DNA of 64,000 nt from Endomychus coccineus (taxonomy: Eukaryota; Arthropoda; Insecta; Coleoptera; Endomychidae). This document shows, in pieces, positions 45,368 to 55,839 of this stretch; the first letter of the stretch is position 1, and each line of letters opens with the position of its first letter. Both the position numbers and the translations under genes were made by a program. The stretch spans positions 181,071,411-181,135,410 of the forward strand of contig OY294068.1 in the NCBI GenBank assembly GCA_958510875.1, given 5' to 3'. The notes beneath the pieces were generated by a model. The model saw only the letters and a program-made list of their open reading frames with translations. It did no database searches and was not told where the DNA came from.

Positions 45368-46349
45368 TTCCTGGAAAGCAGGAGCCTCTTCTTTTGCGCG
45401 GAGCCTGAAAACCGCAACCAGGCGCGTCCCCAGGTGGCGGATAGGGGAATGCTCATGGCCCTGTTGCCAGCAGGGTCAAGGGTAGGAGTAGACATGCTCC
45501 CGCGGACCAACAGGTACCCAGACCCCGGATAGAATGTGGGACTCCCAGTCACATGTTCCTGACAAGAGGGTGACGGATAGAATGCGGCTGATACGGAGAA
45601 CCATATGTTCCGGTAGAGTAAGTTATCCCATCATAGATAACTTACTGAAACACACAGGAAAGATCGACAAACAGATTGAGTACTGAAACACAGGTACCAT
45701 AATATTGGGAAAAACAATATTTTGGTACAAAACGAGACACCACAGGAAACATCCATAGCGAGATGGAGTACTGGAAACCCAGAAACCAGAACAACATGGT
45801 CAAAACGAAACAGTCAGGAAATATCAACGAACCGATAGAGTACTGAGACTGAGGGTACCTTAATATTGTGGAAAAAGCAATATTTCGGTACAGATACATA
45901 CAGGAAAGTTCCATAACGTGTTCGAGTACTGGAACCCAGAAACCGTAACATCGGTAAAATACGAAACCTATAGAAATTTATCCACAGAGGATAAAACACT
46001 AAAACAAAAAAAAATACCGTAAAATTGGGTATCAACCATATTACGGTATAAACATAACGTGAACATCTACGTAAACAACGAAGGTTGATATTTACGTTTA
46101 ATCGACGTAAATATCACAAATAAACACCAAAAGAAACTCAGTTCGATATAAAATCGACATACTAAGAGAAAGACGCAGTCCATATCCTGAAGTAATGTGA
46201 TAAACGGTCCCGGGATATGGATGAAGATATGAGAGGTTTTAGCAGGTATGCTCTAACGAACTTGAGTGAGTCCTGCACTACCTGAAGCGATAGATAAAAG
46301 CTGACGGTGTGCATCAAGCATTTCCTCTCAACAGAAAAAAAAAAAAAAA
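45368..46349 (+). mobile_element. TTAGG-associated poly(A)-tailed element, copy 2
   Basis: Same 5' start (TTCCTGGAAAGCAGGAGCC) and same 3' end (CTCTCAACAG), here with A15. It differs from copy 1 by scattered substitutions and small indels, for example one extra A near 45872 and CAGGTACCC for CAGGCACCC in the 5' zone. All the stem-loops are present, but the 13-bp stem of copy 1 has a shortened outer end (ATATCAC). Confidence 0.75.
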
Positions 46350-46446
46350 GGTTAGGTTAGGTTAGGTTAGGTAAGGTTAGGTTAGGTTAGGTTAGGTTAG
46401 GTTAGGTTAGGTTAGGTTAGGTTAGGTTAGGTTAGGTTAGGTTAGG
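46350..46446 (+). repeat. TTAGG telomere-type array 3
   Basis: About 19 units (97 bp), with one variant TAAGG near 46371. Confidence 0.97.
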
Positions 46447-47418
46447 TTCCTGGAAAGCAGGAGCCTCTTCTTTTGCGCGGAGCCTGAAAACCGCAACCAG
46501 GCGCGTCCCCAGGTGGCGGATAGGGGAATGCTCATGGCCCTGTTGCCAGCAGGGTCAAGGGTAGGAGTAGACATGCTCCCGCGGACCAACAGGCACCCAG
46601 ACCCCGGATAGAATGTGGGACTCCCAGTCACATGTTCCTGACAAGAGGGTGACGGATTGATTGCGGCTGATACGGAGAACCATATGTTCCGGAAGAGTAA
46701 GTTATCCCATCATAGATAACTTACTGAAACACACAGGAAAGATCGACAAACAGATTGAGTACTGAAACACAGGTACCATAATATTGGGAAAAACAATATT
46801 ATGGTACAAAACGAGACACTACAGGAAACATCCATAGCGTGATGGAGTACTGGAAACCCAGAAACCAGAACAACATGGTTAAAACGAAACAGTCAGGAAA
46901 TATCAACGAACCGATAGAGTACTGAGACTGAGGGTACCTTAATATTGTGGAAAAGCAATATTTCGGTACAGATACATACAGGAAAGATCCATAACGCGTT
47001 CGAGTACTGGAACCCAGAAACCGTAACATCGGTAAAGTACGAAACAAATAGAAATTTATCCACAGAGGATAAAACACTAAAACAAAATACCGTAAAATTG
47101 GGCATCAACCATATTACGGTATAAACAAAACGTGACCATCAACGTAAACAACGAAGTAGATATTTACGTTTAATCGACGTAAATATCACAAATAAACACC
47201 TAAAGAAACTCAGTTCGATATAAAATCGACATACTAAGAGAAAGACGCAGTCCATATCCTGAAGTAATGTGATAAACGGTCCCGGGATATGGATGAAGAT
47301 ATGAGAGGTTTTAGCAGGTATGCTCTAACGAACTTGAGTGAGTCCTGCACTACCTGAAGCGATAGATAAAAGCTAACGGTGTGCATCAAGCATTTCCTCT
47401 CAACAGAAAAAAAAAAAA
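46447..47418 (+). mobile_element. TTAGG-associated poly(A)-tailed element, copy 3
   Basis: Same boundaries as copies 1 and 2, with A12. In the second stem-loop the right arm reads CAATATTATGGTAC, giving a perfect 14-bp stem where copies 1 and 2 have a mismatch. Other substitutions are scattered. No coding sequence on the plus strand. Confidence 0.75.
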
Positions 47419-47480
47419 GGTTAGGTTAGGTTAGGTTAGGTTAGGTTAGGTTAGGTTAGGTTAGGTTAGGTTAGGTTAGA
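47419..47480 (+). repeat. TTAGG telomere-type array 4
   Basis: About 12 units following the A tail of copy 3. It passes directly into the second subtelomere-like unit. Confidence 0.95.
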
Positions 47481-47817
47481 AACAAAGGGGGTACAATAAA
47501 AAAATCATTATTGGCTATTAAGAGAGTGTTAAGATTAGCGCGATTACAATATTTGCATTCTATATCAACAAAGTTATATTTGTAGGTTATTATAGGTTAG
47601 TAGATTAGGTTGGGTTAGTAGGTTGGGTGGGGTTAGGCTAGGTTAGGTTAGGTCAGGTTATGTTAGGTTAGAAACACATGGGGCATAATAAACAATCGTT
47701 ATTGGTTATTATGAGTGTCAAGATTAGCGCTATTACAATATTTGCATTCTATATCAACAATGTGAGGTTAGGTTAGAAACAAAGGGGGTACAATAAACAA
47801 TCATTATTGGTTATTGT
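47476..47817. repeat. subtelomere-like units, copies 2-4
   Basis: Copies at 47476-47580, 47667-47765 and a 5' part at 47772-47817 share GAAACAAAGGGGGTACAATA (with variants) and the GATTACAATATTTGCATTCT block. Degenerate TTAGG-like sequence separates them (47581-47666). The unit is about 105 bp. Confidence 0.85.
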
Positions 47818-47829
47818 GCAAATACTTGC

Positions 47830-49730
47830 GTACAGAAGGGTGGTTGGCATAGGCGGCAGGTACTACATGCTATTTATCTGACCTGACAAAGAAGTATATA
47901 ACTGGGACTCAGTTTGCGAAGACCTTAAAAACACCCGGAACTGAATTCACCTGCATAGAAAGGCATTTAATAGATGCCGGACTCAATTTACTCCACACCT
48001 TCTAACAAACCAGCTATTAATTTTAAGTACCCGTACCTAGGTAATGCGGTCATTACGTTGCCGCCTGTTTGTTTATAAAACTAAAATGTGGAATGCTAGA
48101 AACTCCAAAACAATGATCTAGTTTTGTTTTTTCCCAGAATGTATTCATGTGAACGTACTTCCTAAAATAAGTAGTCTCGCTTATATATCTAACAATTTGT
48201 GCAATTCAGTTATATCTCTGAAAAGCGATTGATGCTATAAATATCATATTTATTTCTATTCATAACACGTTATAGAAAATGCTATATTTAAAACTATGAT
48301 GTGAATGATCCATATTTTTCAAATACGCGGACACAGGATGAGATGAGATCGAAAACACTTCGCACTTACGTTGAAAAAGTATCCAAATTTTTCCAATCGC
48401 GCGTGAACGTTGAACAACAGATGATAAATCACTAATATACACTACATTACACCTAGTTCAGGTGCTGATAATTCAGTTCACTTATCAAGACGCATTTTGA
48501 ACTTAAGTGTTATAAGAGAACGTCTATGATGCCGAGGAGAATTCTAAGGTTTGATCGTCGAGTTCGCGCCGTACCTTAACGCGTGATACTGTCGGGCAAA
48601 AAGCGTCGGGACGACATTTATACCCACATAAAGTTTACTTCGAAAGGTGGTTAGCGCAAGCGTCGGTGTTATAGGTTGCGAATGTTGCTTAGTTTATGGA
48701 TACATACTTTACTATTATTACTACACCTACAGTATCATTAAATACATCGCATAAGCTGTATTCAAAGCGATTTTATAATCTTCTCATTCTAATAAAACAA
48801 GATTACGATGATTGTCCGGCTTCGTTATGCTGTGCCTGGCGTAATTCGTGTCACATTTTATTTTAAATTCAAACGTGCACAATAAATTTCGTAAGAATGA
48901 ATCTTCGAATGTTTATTTTAAATTTAAAGTAGATCGATTCTGTCTTATGCTCAATGAACACAGAATGTCATTTTTGACTCAGCAACGTAGCTCTTATGTT
49001 ATTGTTGTCACAAATTTGGAATTGGTCGAACGGAAGTCAAAATAACTTGTTCAGAATCCGACCATTAACATGTGGATGTAGGAATTACCGCTTTACGACA
49101 ACTGTGGATGGTTTTATAACAATATCATTGATTGAAAGTTTGTAACCAATGAAACATACCCATTTATTCTTAACTAGGAAACAGTCAGTTGTGTTTTTAT
49201 CTGATTTGCAAAAATAAATCAATCAATCATGCAATTTTCAAATAATTACTTGTTATTGAGAATGATCTACTGGATCACTAATTTCGTTTATAAAAACACA
49301 ATTTAGAAAATCGCCGCCATTACGTGATGAAAATCCATTAGTATTTTGTAAAAATCAAACTTTCAACTGTTAAAGATGTATTCCTTCAAATACCTAACTA
49401 ATAGTAGAACTATTTGTTCGAGAACTTCCAGATTATATTGATCCTTAATTATATACAGCCTATTGTACTATTACTATTTTCAACATGGATCCGTATTTCT
49501 AAGTATATTCCAGCTTATCATCTTTTGTTTGAATGTGCAAAATTTCGGGAGCATGAGTGAAATTATTATTATCGAATTCCAAGAGATTGTTGGCATAATT
49601 TGAATCATGTTACTTTAGCCGGAAAATGTTCATTATAACATATTCCATCAAGAAACATTATCTATGTAGTTTGATGAAACTTGCTGTATATTCATATCAT
49701 CAATTTAATGTTTTTTTTTTCATATTTTGC
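47830..49730. other. gene-free stretch
   Basis: No supported gene. The interval 48520-48660 is GC-richer (for example TCGAGTTCGCGCCGTACC, GTCGGGCAAAAAGCGTCGGG) and might be a promoter region, but no exon could be attached. Confidence 0.4.
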
Positions 49731-49734
49731 GTAG

Positions 49735-50830
49735 AGGAGGGGAAATCTGGCATAGACGCCTCGGGTGCCCCGGCTTTAGCGAGTGCGACGGCAGTTTCAG
49801 TCCCTTCTCGTTTGGTTTCCTCAGACTCCCACACGAGTGTTACTCTATTGGGGTTCATTACTAGTGCCGTTAGTTCTTTAACACAATCAAGTACACATTG
49901 TGAGGTGATTGTGTATGACTCCAGTGCCTTAAGCCCTGTCAGGTTGCTCACTATGATTGTGATTTATCTATTCTCATAGGCTCTCTTCCTCATAATTCGA
50001 ACACATGTTGTAATTGCAACTATTTTTGCTTGGAATTCTGTCGCAAAAGTCCCTAGGTTCTAAGAAATGTTTCCCCTTGGTCCCTTTTCTCGAATATTCC
50101 AGCACCCGTACTTTTTTCCGTCTTGGCGCCTACGGTAAGCAATATGGAATCCCCTGGTATCATATGAGAACTGCTCCCAGCGTTCTCCCGCCCATTCAAG
50201 CTTTGAATCATGAAAAACAGGTAAGTGCTGTGAACCTTGATCCTGTTGGATCTCATCCCCAATGGCCCAGGTGAACCAAACAATCCGGGGATGCTTCGGC
50301 CTTTTTGGCCAGCCTTTCCTTGGTCAATAAGATCGAAGCGATACGCTCCTCTTATGGCCTCTGCCTGAATGGCGTGGTTCAGTGGATCCAACCCCAACAG
50401 CTTCTCCATCGCAGCCGTTGAGGTGGTCGATATTGCATCTGTTATTCCTAAGCATGCCGGCCTCTGAACTCTGTTCAGTGAGTGCTGAGATGCTTTGGTT
50501 CTTGGCCACCACACGATTACGGCGTATGTTACAATGGGTCTCACTATGGTTGTGTACACCCAGTGTACCATCCGTGGAGGGAGTCCCCAGGTTCTCCCGA
50601 CTGTACGACGACAAGTCCACAGGGCCCTTATCGCTTTGTTAGTGGTTTTCTCCAAATGCTTCCCAAAGGTAAGCCTTTTATCTAGGCTTACACCAAGCTA
50701 CTTGACCGTGTCCGTCATCTGTATGTTTTTTCCATACAAAACTAAGTCTTGTAGGTTTCCAATGTCGTTTCTCTTCGTTCCGTCCTGTCTGGTCAATATC
50801 TGTAATTCACCACTTGTCAATAATTTTGTG
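49735..50830 (-). pseudogene. LINE ORF2 C-terminal relic with RNase H
   Basis: Read from 50830 downward: ELQILTRQDGTKRN and LVLYGKNIQMTDTVK lead to a stop, then LDKRLTFGKHLEKTTNKAIR, ALWTCRRTVGRTWGLPPRMV, VRPIVTYAVIVWWPRTK and GITDAISTTSTAAMEKLLGL (50655-50340). The RNase H end lies at 49951-49740: LKALESYTITSQCVLDCVKE, then NRVTLVWESEETKREGTETA and VALAKAGAPEAS. One 200-codon block is open (50655-50053), though its last part looks out of frame. It is related to the relic at 4860-5935. No RT catalytic core is present, so it is a 5'-truncated dead copy. Confidence 0.82.
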
Positions 50831-51239
50831 AATAAACTTCCACCCAAACCATTGTCTAAGCCCATCCCTCAATTTGTACCACATTCAAATTAATTCCTAA
50901 TATTTAAGGACATAATTTTAGATTTAGATTCAGTTACGAGTAATAGCTCGCACTATTTATGCCACTGTATGGTGGGGACCCTGGTTGAGCGCATAGCTTT
51001 GAGCGCTTGGACAAAACAGAGCATGAGTTGGCAAATAGTTTAAATCTTTGACTCAAATTGCAGCAAGGAAGATTTTTTCTTCAAACAATCAATGCGATGA
51101 AAGCCTTGAAAATAAAAATGTTGATTTCTATTCCGCTCTTTTGTCATGCGCTCTTTTGTCATACGCTCTTTTTTCATTGCACTATTTTGTCAATGCAATG
51201 TTCTTTTTTTATATATACTTTGACTACACAAGAGATAAA

Positions 51240-52330
51240 CCTATAACGTTCAACGAACATCGTGTGAGCCAGCAGTGGAATGTAGGGAGAGGAGATAGGC
51301 ATTCGTATTTTTCTTGAATGTTATAGGATGCTATAGATATAAGGAAAGGCCTCAATAGGTAAAGAGTTCCACAACTTCGCTGTTCGATAAAAAAATGAAG
51401 TCTGGTAGGAAGAAGTTTGGCATGTCTCGAGTTTGACAGTGAAGTGGTTACTAGTTTGAGCTCGTCTAGTCCGCTTATCTGGAATCTCTCGTGGTGGAAC
51501 AACAGACGAAATTTCTGATGAACACTGACAATGGGAATATCAAGAGGAAAGGGAGAGATCTTCCTCGTTTCTACGATGTTCTAGAGAGGTGAATGAACTC
51601 GTAAGTGTGACATCATCAATCAAACGAATAGCTCTCTTCTGGATAGAATCCAAGCGTATCTTTGGGAGCCGAACTCCAAACACGTGAACAGTACTCCAGG
51701 ACAGGTCGAAGTGTGCTTTGTAGATTATCAGGAGCTGCTGGGATGTAAAGTAGCTCTTGTCACGGAATAGAAAAATAAGTTTTTGTGGAGCGGCTTTCGC
51801 AATGGACCTCACATGATCGTCCCATGAGAGGATGCTGTTGGTGGTGATCCTGAGCATTGTTATAGAAGACTTCATAGGAATAGTTGTACCTGACATCATC
51901 ATATTAGGGATTGTGGGATCAGCCTTTCTGGAGAAGACGCAAGTTTGAGTTTTGGTTGCATCAAACTCTACTAGATTATCAGATCCCAATTTGAAAATAT
52001 TTCCCAGATCTCCATTAATTGCATCAACCTGCCCCTGTCTCGCTTCTCTGGCTTCATAAGATGGTATAGGAGTTCTAGATGAGAAGGCGGCATGAAGTGT
52101 GTCATCATCTGCAAAGCTGTGGACGGGACAGGTGGTCATTTCCAGCAGATCGTTGATATGGAGCAGAAACAGAGTTGGGGCCAAGACAGATCCCTGTAGA
52201 ACGCCAGCGTTGATAGCCATTGTATCGGAGGATACTCCATCAACCACCATATGGAGTGATGCTCTCAAAATTATGAGCTCTTTTTTACTGCGCTCAAATG
52301 TTCTGAGCCAACAATTTATTAGCATTACTT
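51240..52330 (-). pseudogene. Jockey-like LINE ORF2 fragment (best copy in the window)
   Basis: A 261-codon open frame, 52325-51540, reads MLINCWLRTFERSKKELIIL, VVDGVSSDTMAINAGVLQGS, VLAPTLFLLHINDLLEMTTC and PVHSFADDDTLHAAFSS. The catalytic motif is FADD, acceptable for the family. The thumb follows: MMMSGTTIPMKSSITMLRIT, SWDDHVRSIAKAAPQKLIFL, QKRAIRLIDDVTLTSS. Past a frameshift the terminal block LLPTRLHFFIEQRSCGTLYL continues to about 51240. The 5' end including the first catalytic Asp is missing, so it is 5'-truncated as most LINE copies are. Relatives lie at 10565-11490, 41296-41890 and 41925-42085. Confidence 0.85.
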
Positions 52331-52494
52331 TCTAAAATAAACGTTACAAGTTCTTGGCAAATTTGAGATGCATTCTCCAACTACCGGAAGAAAAAATAGA
52401 GTAATCTTTCGGACCTACCTACTTTAGGATTTATTGAAGATAAATCCCTTATTATTACATTACAAATTGAAAAGTCACAAATACGTATTGATGT

Positions 52495-52600
52495 AATCCA
52501 CTAAAATATTGATACCGTACTGAGGACCTTTCAGCTATCAAGTAGATAAGTAGCCATCATGATTACTCTGATGATGGCTTCTTGGTAGCTGAAAGGTGCG
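52495..52600. repeat. short dispersed repeat, copy 4 (inverted pair)
   Basis: A minus-strand copy (AATCCACTAAAATATTGATA...CTGAGGACCTTTCAGCTATC) is followed at once by a plus-strand partial copy (TACTCTGATGATGGCTTCTT, GGTAGCTGAAAGG). The two meet at CCATCATGATTACTCTGATGATGG, giving a palindrome of about 70 bp. Confidence 0.7.
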
Positions 52601-54970
52601 GCGGCTTATTTATAGTGTCTCTGTATCTAGTATAGGCTATGAGTGACGTTTACAGACGACAACCGAAACATCTGTTGATAAATGAGGATCGAATTCAGCA
52701 TTGGGATTATTTTTATTTCAAAAAGCTCGAATGTTCCAAACAGTGAGGATAAGAAAAGAGACACTTAATGAATACCAAGTGATGTCAATTAGGCACATGA
52801 AAACATCAACAATGAGATCCCTTCTCCTCCTAGGTGCAAAGAGCCTTCGCCTTATACCAAACAAATAAGTAACATGTTATTTTGTTAACAACACATGTTC
52901 AAAATAATGTAAAACTTGATGCAGTTATCTTGGTTAACGAATAGGGACAAAACAATGTCAAAAGGCACGTAAAAGCATAAAATAAAACAATGAAATTGCG
53001 TAAGTACGCAAAAGGGTACTTTAACCTAAACTTCAAGTACATCGAGCAGCCATCCGATTATAAATAATACTATTTTTAACCCGATTATTAGAATCACTCA
53101 TCATTAATTTTCAATATAATGATTGTTTTTCAATATAAAGTTGCCTTACGTTGCAATTAAAATTGTTGTTTTACAATAATAATAACATGGCATTGTTTTA
53201 TTATTATTTTATACGTTGGAATTAATATATATGCACACATTGAGGCACAAACGCAAGATCTGAAGTATGTTTGTGAATAGTTTTTGCTAAGAAAACCATT
53301 AATTATTTAGGAGATTCAATTACTTCCATAGGCAATGATTATCATTATTTATTATTCTCAACAAATATAGTAGTGTCATCTAGCGGAGAATAATAATAAT
53401 ATCGAAAGTTTAGAGAAAATTGATAACTTTAAACCGTTTTCTTTTATTTGAATAGTGTATCTTCTTACATCTAGATGTCCCTGAGCTGAGGGCAATCAAT
53501 AATTCACGTGATTTGCGTACGAACAACCATAACATACTATAGAACTATGGCACAAATTAACTCTTTTGTTAATATGTGGCTATGGGGTATGAAACAAGAT
53601 AATGACTGTCAAAACTATACAGTATGTATGGTTGATGGATGCTCAATATTTATGTGGCAAGGAAATCGTCTGAAGCATTCGTGTGTAATGTGTATTCTTC
53701 AGACTTTGCACTTTGCGGTAAAGTCATCAGTCATTAGGCAATTAGCCTTGAACAAGAATTGAACAGGATACAGTAATTTTTCGAGAATGTACGAGCTTTT
53801 GATGCATTCCGCCAAGATTCTCGGTCACTCGGTATCGGTTGTTTCGTCTTACGTTTTAGGCAATAATATAACTTATGTTTTAAATATTGCAGAACAAATC
53901 TAAAGCTATCTATTCTTAGTTCAAGCACTACTACAGCTCAGCAGAAACCGCGTACTCTTGAGAGGATTCTTTTCTCAAGCCAAATGTTTATCTACACGTG
54001 TCATTGATCAGGATATAGTTTATAATTGGTTCACCTTATGCTTATAATCTAATTTTATAATTTTCCAAACAACCAGACATTTCAATTTCTGCAGCATATA
54101 AGTTGGCATTAAATTTCATAGATTTTTTCACCGTTGAAAACAAGGAAAGTAAAATCTGGCGATTCTTCTTCCCATACTACCTTCCGCCATCTTTCTTCTC
54201 CGGGTTAGCTTTAGCTTATTCATTTCTACTTTGTCATTACATTACAATATTTGGTAAGTCGTTTTAACTGTTACTTTCACCATCCTCGAGTACTTCAATG
54301 GTTTTTCTTCCATACGGTCCGATTTTCCTAATTGTAATTACAATTTGGAACCTTCAATGTTACATACTCATCCAGAATTTTGTGAGTATTAGGTTATTCC
54401 TGATTCCTGGAGGTAATCAGAAATGTTTCCATATGTGACAATAGTTTCAGCAGCGTTTTCTTCTATGAGGAATAAAAAAGTTGATAGAAGACTCAGTTAT
54501 GTGAACCATCAAACTAGTAATTAGTAGATTTGGAACTTTTGTAAACGTGAATTATTTGTACTGATTACAATGCCAAACGTAGTTACGGAGACAGGCACTG
54601 TTTCCTGATGTTCCAACTGCTGTTTCTGAAATTTATCATGGCAAAAATAAAAATTCTGAAAATTGTTTTGAAGGTAGAGTTCCATATTATATGACCGAAA
54701 CGCTTCAGTAGTTGGTATCTTCCCATTTATCCTTCATCTCACAGAAGGAACAACTGCTGCTTTCTCACCCATGATCATTGTTACATCATTGATTAACGTA
54801 TTATTAGTATTATTATTATTAATACTTTAATCAATGGTTACAAGATCTAATAAACTATAAAAGAGTTCACACTGTGGAAACCAACAAGTTCGTTATAAAA
54901 CTCTTTGGTGGAAACACTATAACACTATAAATAAGAATCAATCAACCTTATCCATTGAAAAAACTGTAAG
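52601..54970. other. gene-free stretch
   Basis: The frame 53508-53762 contains CVMCILQTLHFAVKSSVI, faintly like the HTLQLAV block of hAT transposases, but nothing else supports it. No other feature was seen. Confidence 0.4.
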
Positions 54971-54974
54971 GCAG

Positions 54975-55032
54975 TTTACTCTGATGAGAGCTGAAAGGAC
55001 CTCAGTACTTTAACAGTATTTTTAGTGGATAA
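54975..55032 (+). repeat. short dispersed repeat, copy 5
   Basis: TTTACTCTGATGAGAGCTGA, AAGGACCTCAGTACTTTAAC and AGTATTTTTAGTGGATAA match the other copies of this repeat. Confidence 0.7.
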
Positions 55033-55039
55033 AGGTAAG

Positions 55040-55600
55040 GGTCAGAGTTTCTTGTTTATAATGTTTCACGATCTGTTAGTTTTTTATTCTACGATTCAAG
55101 CGTATGTAGAAGTATAGAAGCATAAATAAACATATGAATCAATAAATCTTCAATCTATTTCGAGTTACTCGCATGTATCTAGTTTCGCCAAAATTATTTG
55201 CTTTTATATCAGTCATTGTAAGATTACGCATAGAAATGCTACTTAGATATACCAATCATTGTTCTCTGGGAATGCAGATTGTAAATGAACGCTAGATGGC
55301 TCTGACATACAATAGACAAATTGCAGTGACACGGTATGATGGTTTAAATCTTAACTTGTTTTTATTTCTTGTACCCAAATTTGTCATCTTCATAAATTTT
55401 GGTGGAGTGGTCTTAGCAGCTAATAAATATTTGAAATTTTCAATATGCGTGAGTATTAATTAGGATAGATATTAAGATTAAAATCGTAGTGAATTCTGTG
55501 AATCCGTACGCTTAACATCGGTGCCGCTCAATTGTCAAAAGTGTGGATAGGTTATATTAACTTCAATTCCTTTTGTTTTTAACAGTTTGTTAATTCAATT
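55040..55600. other. region upstream of CNOT7, likely promoter and 5' UTR
   Basis: Non-coding and AT-rich, ending just before the in-frame extension of CNOT7 exon 1. No TATA box or initiator can be singled out. Confidence 0.35.
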
Positions 55601-55626
55601 GTTTGACATTCTTTTTTGTCAAAGAC

Positions 55627-55839
55627 ATGACAACTGATCACCATTTCAGCCCAAAATCAGCATCCATGAGGTTATTTCATCCGGAAGATACAAATTCAAA
55701 ATTGAAAGCTGGAGAGGACGTACGTTGGAAACCCACAGGATCAGCATTGTTTTCCCACAGTGGGGAGCCCCCCCACACTAACGTGATTTGGGTGCAAAAT
55801 CCTCTGCAACAATTGATCAACACGGAAAGCGGCACCGAC
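55627..55839 (+). other. in-frame 5' extension of CNOT7 exon 1
   Basis: From an ATG at 55627 (MTTDHHFSPKSASMRLFHPE, then DTNSKLKAGEDVRW) 71 codons stay open and in frame with the canonical CNOT7 start at 55840. A second in-frame ATG is at 55666. Either this is an alternative N-terminus or a 5' UTR that is open by chance. Family proteins normally begin at the MPAA-type start. Confidence 0.45.

Noticed and set aside
44176..46631. A 64-codon minus-strand open frame conserved in all three telomeric elements (44370-44176, 45552-45358, 46631-46437)
   Set aside because: It runs antisense to the poly(A) orientation and its end (NLT) is read from TTAGG repeat sequence. Conservation is explained by the near identity of the copies.
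45642..47108. Further minus-strand frames of 71-92 codons in the telomeric elements
   Set aside because: They cross the hairpin region, change length between copies through small indels, and show no domain. Shadows of the repeat sequence.
43997..47817. A functional chromosome end
   Set aside because: Non-telomeric sequence continues on both sides, and CNOT7 lies beyond. At most a former end or an interstitial array.
53508..53762. Open frame with CVMCILQTLHFAVKSSVI, resembling a hAT HTLQLAV block
   Set aside because: Only one weak block, no flanking blocks and no element ends.
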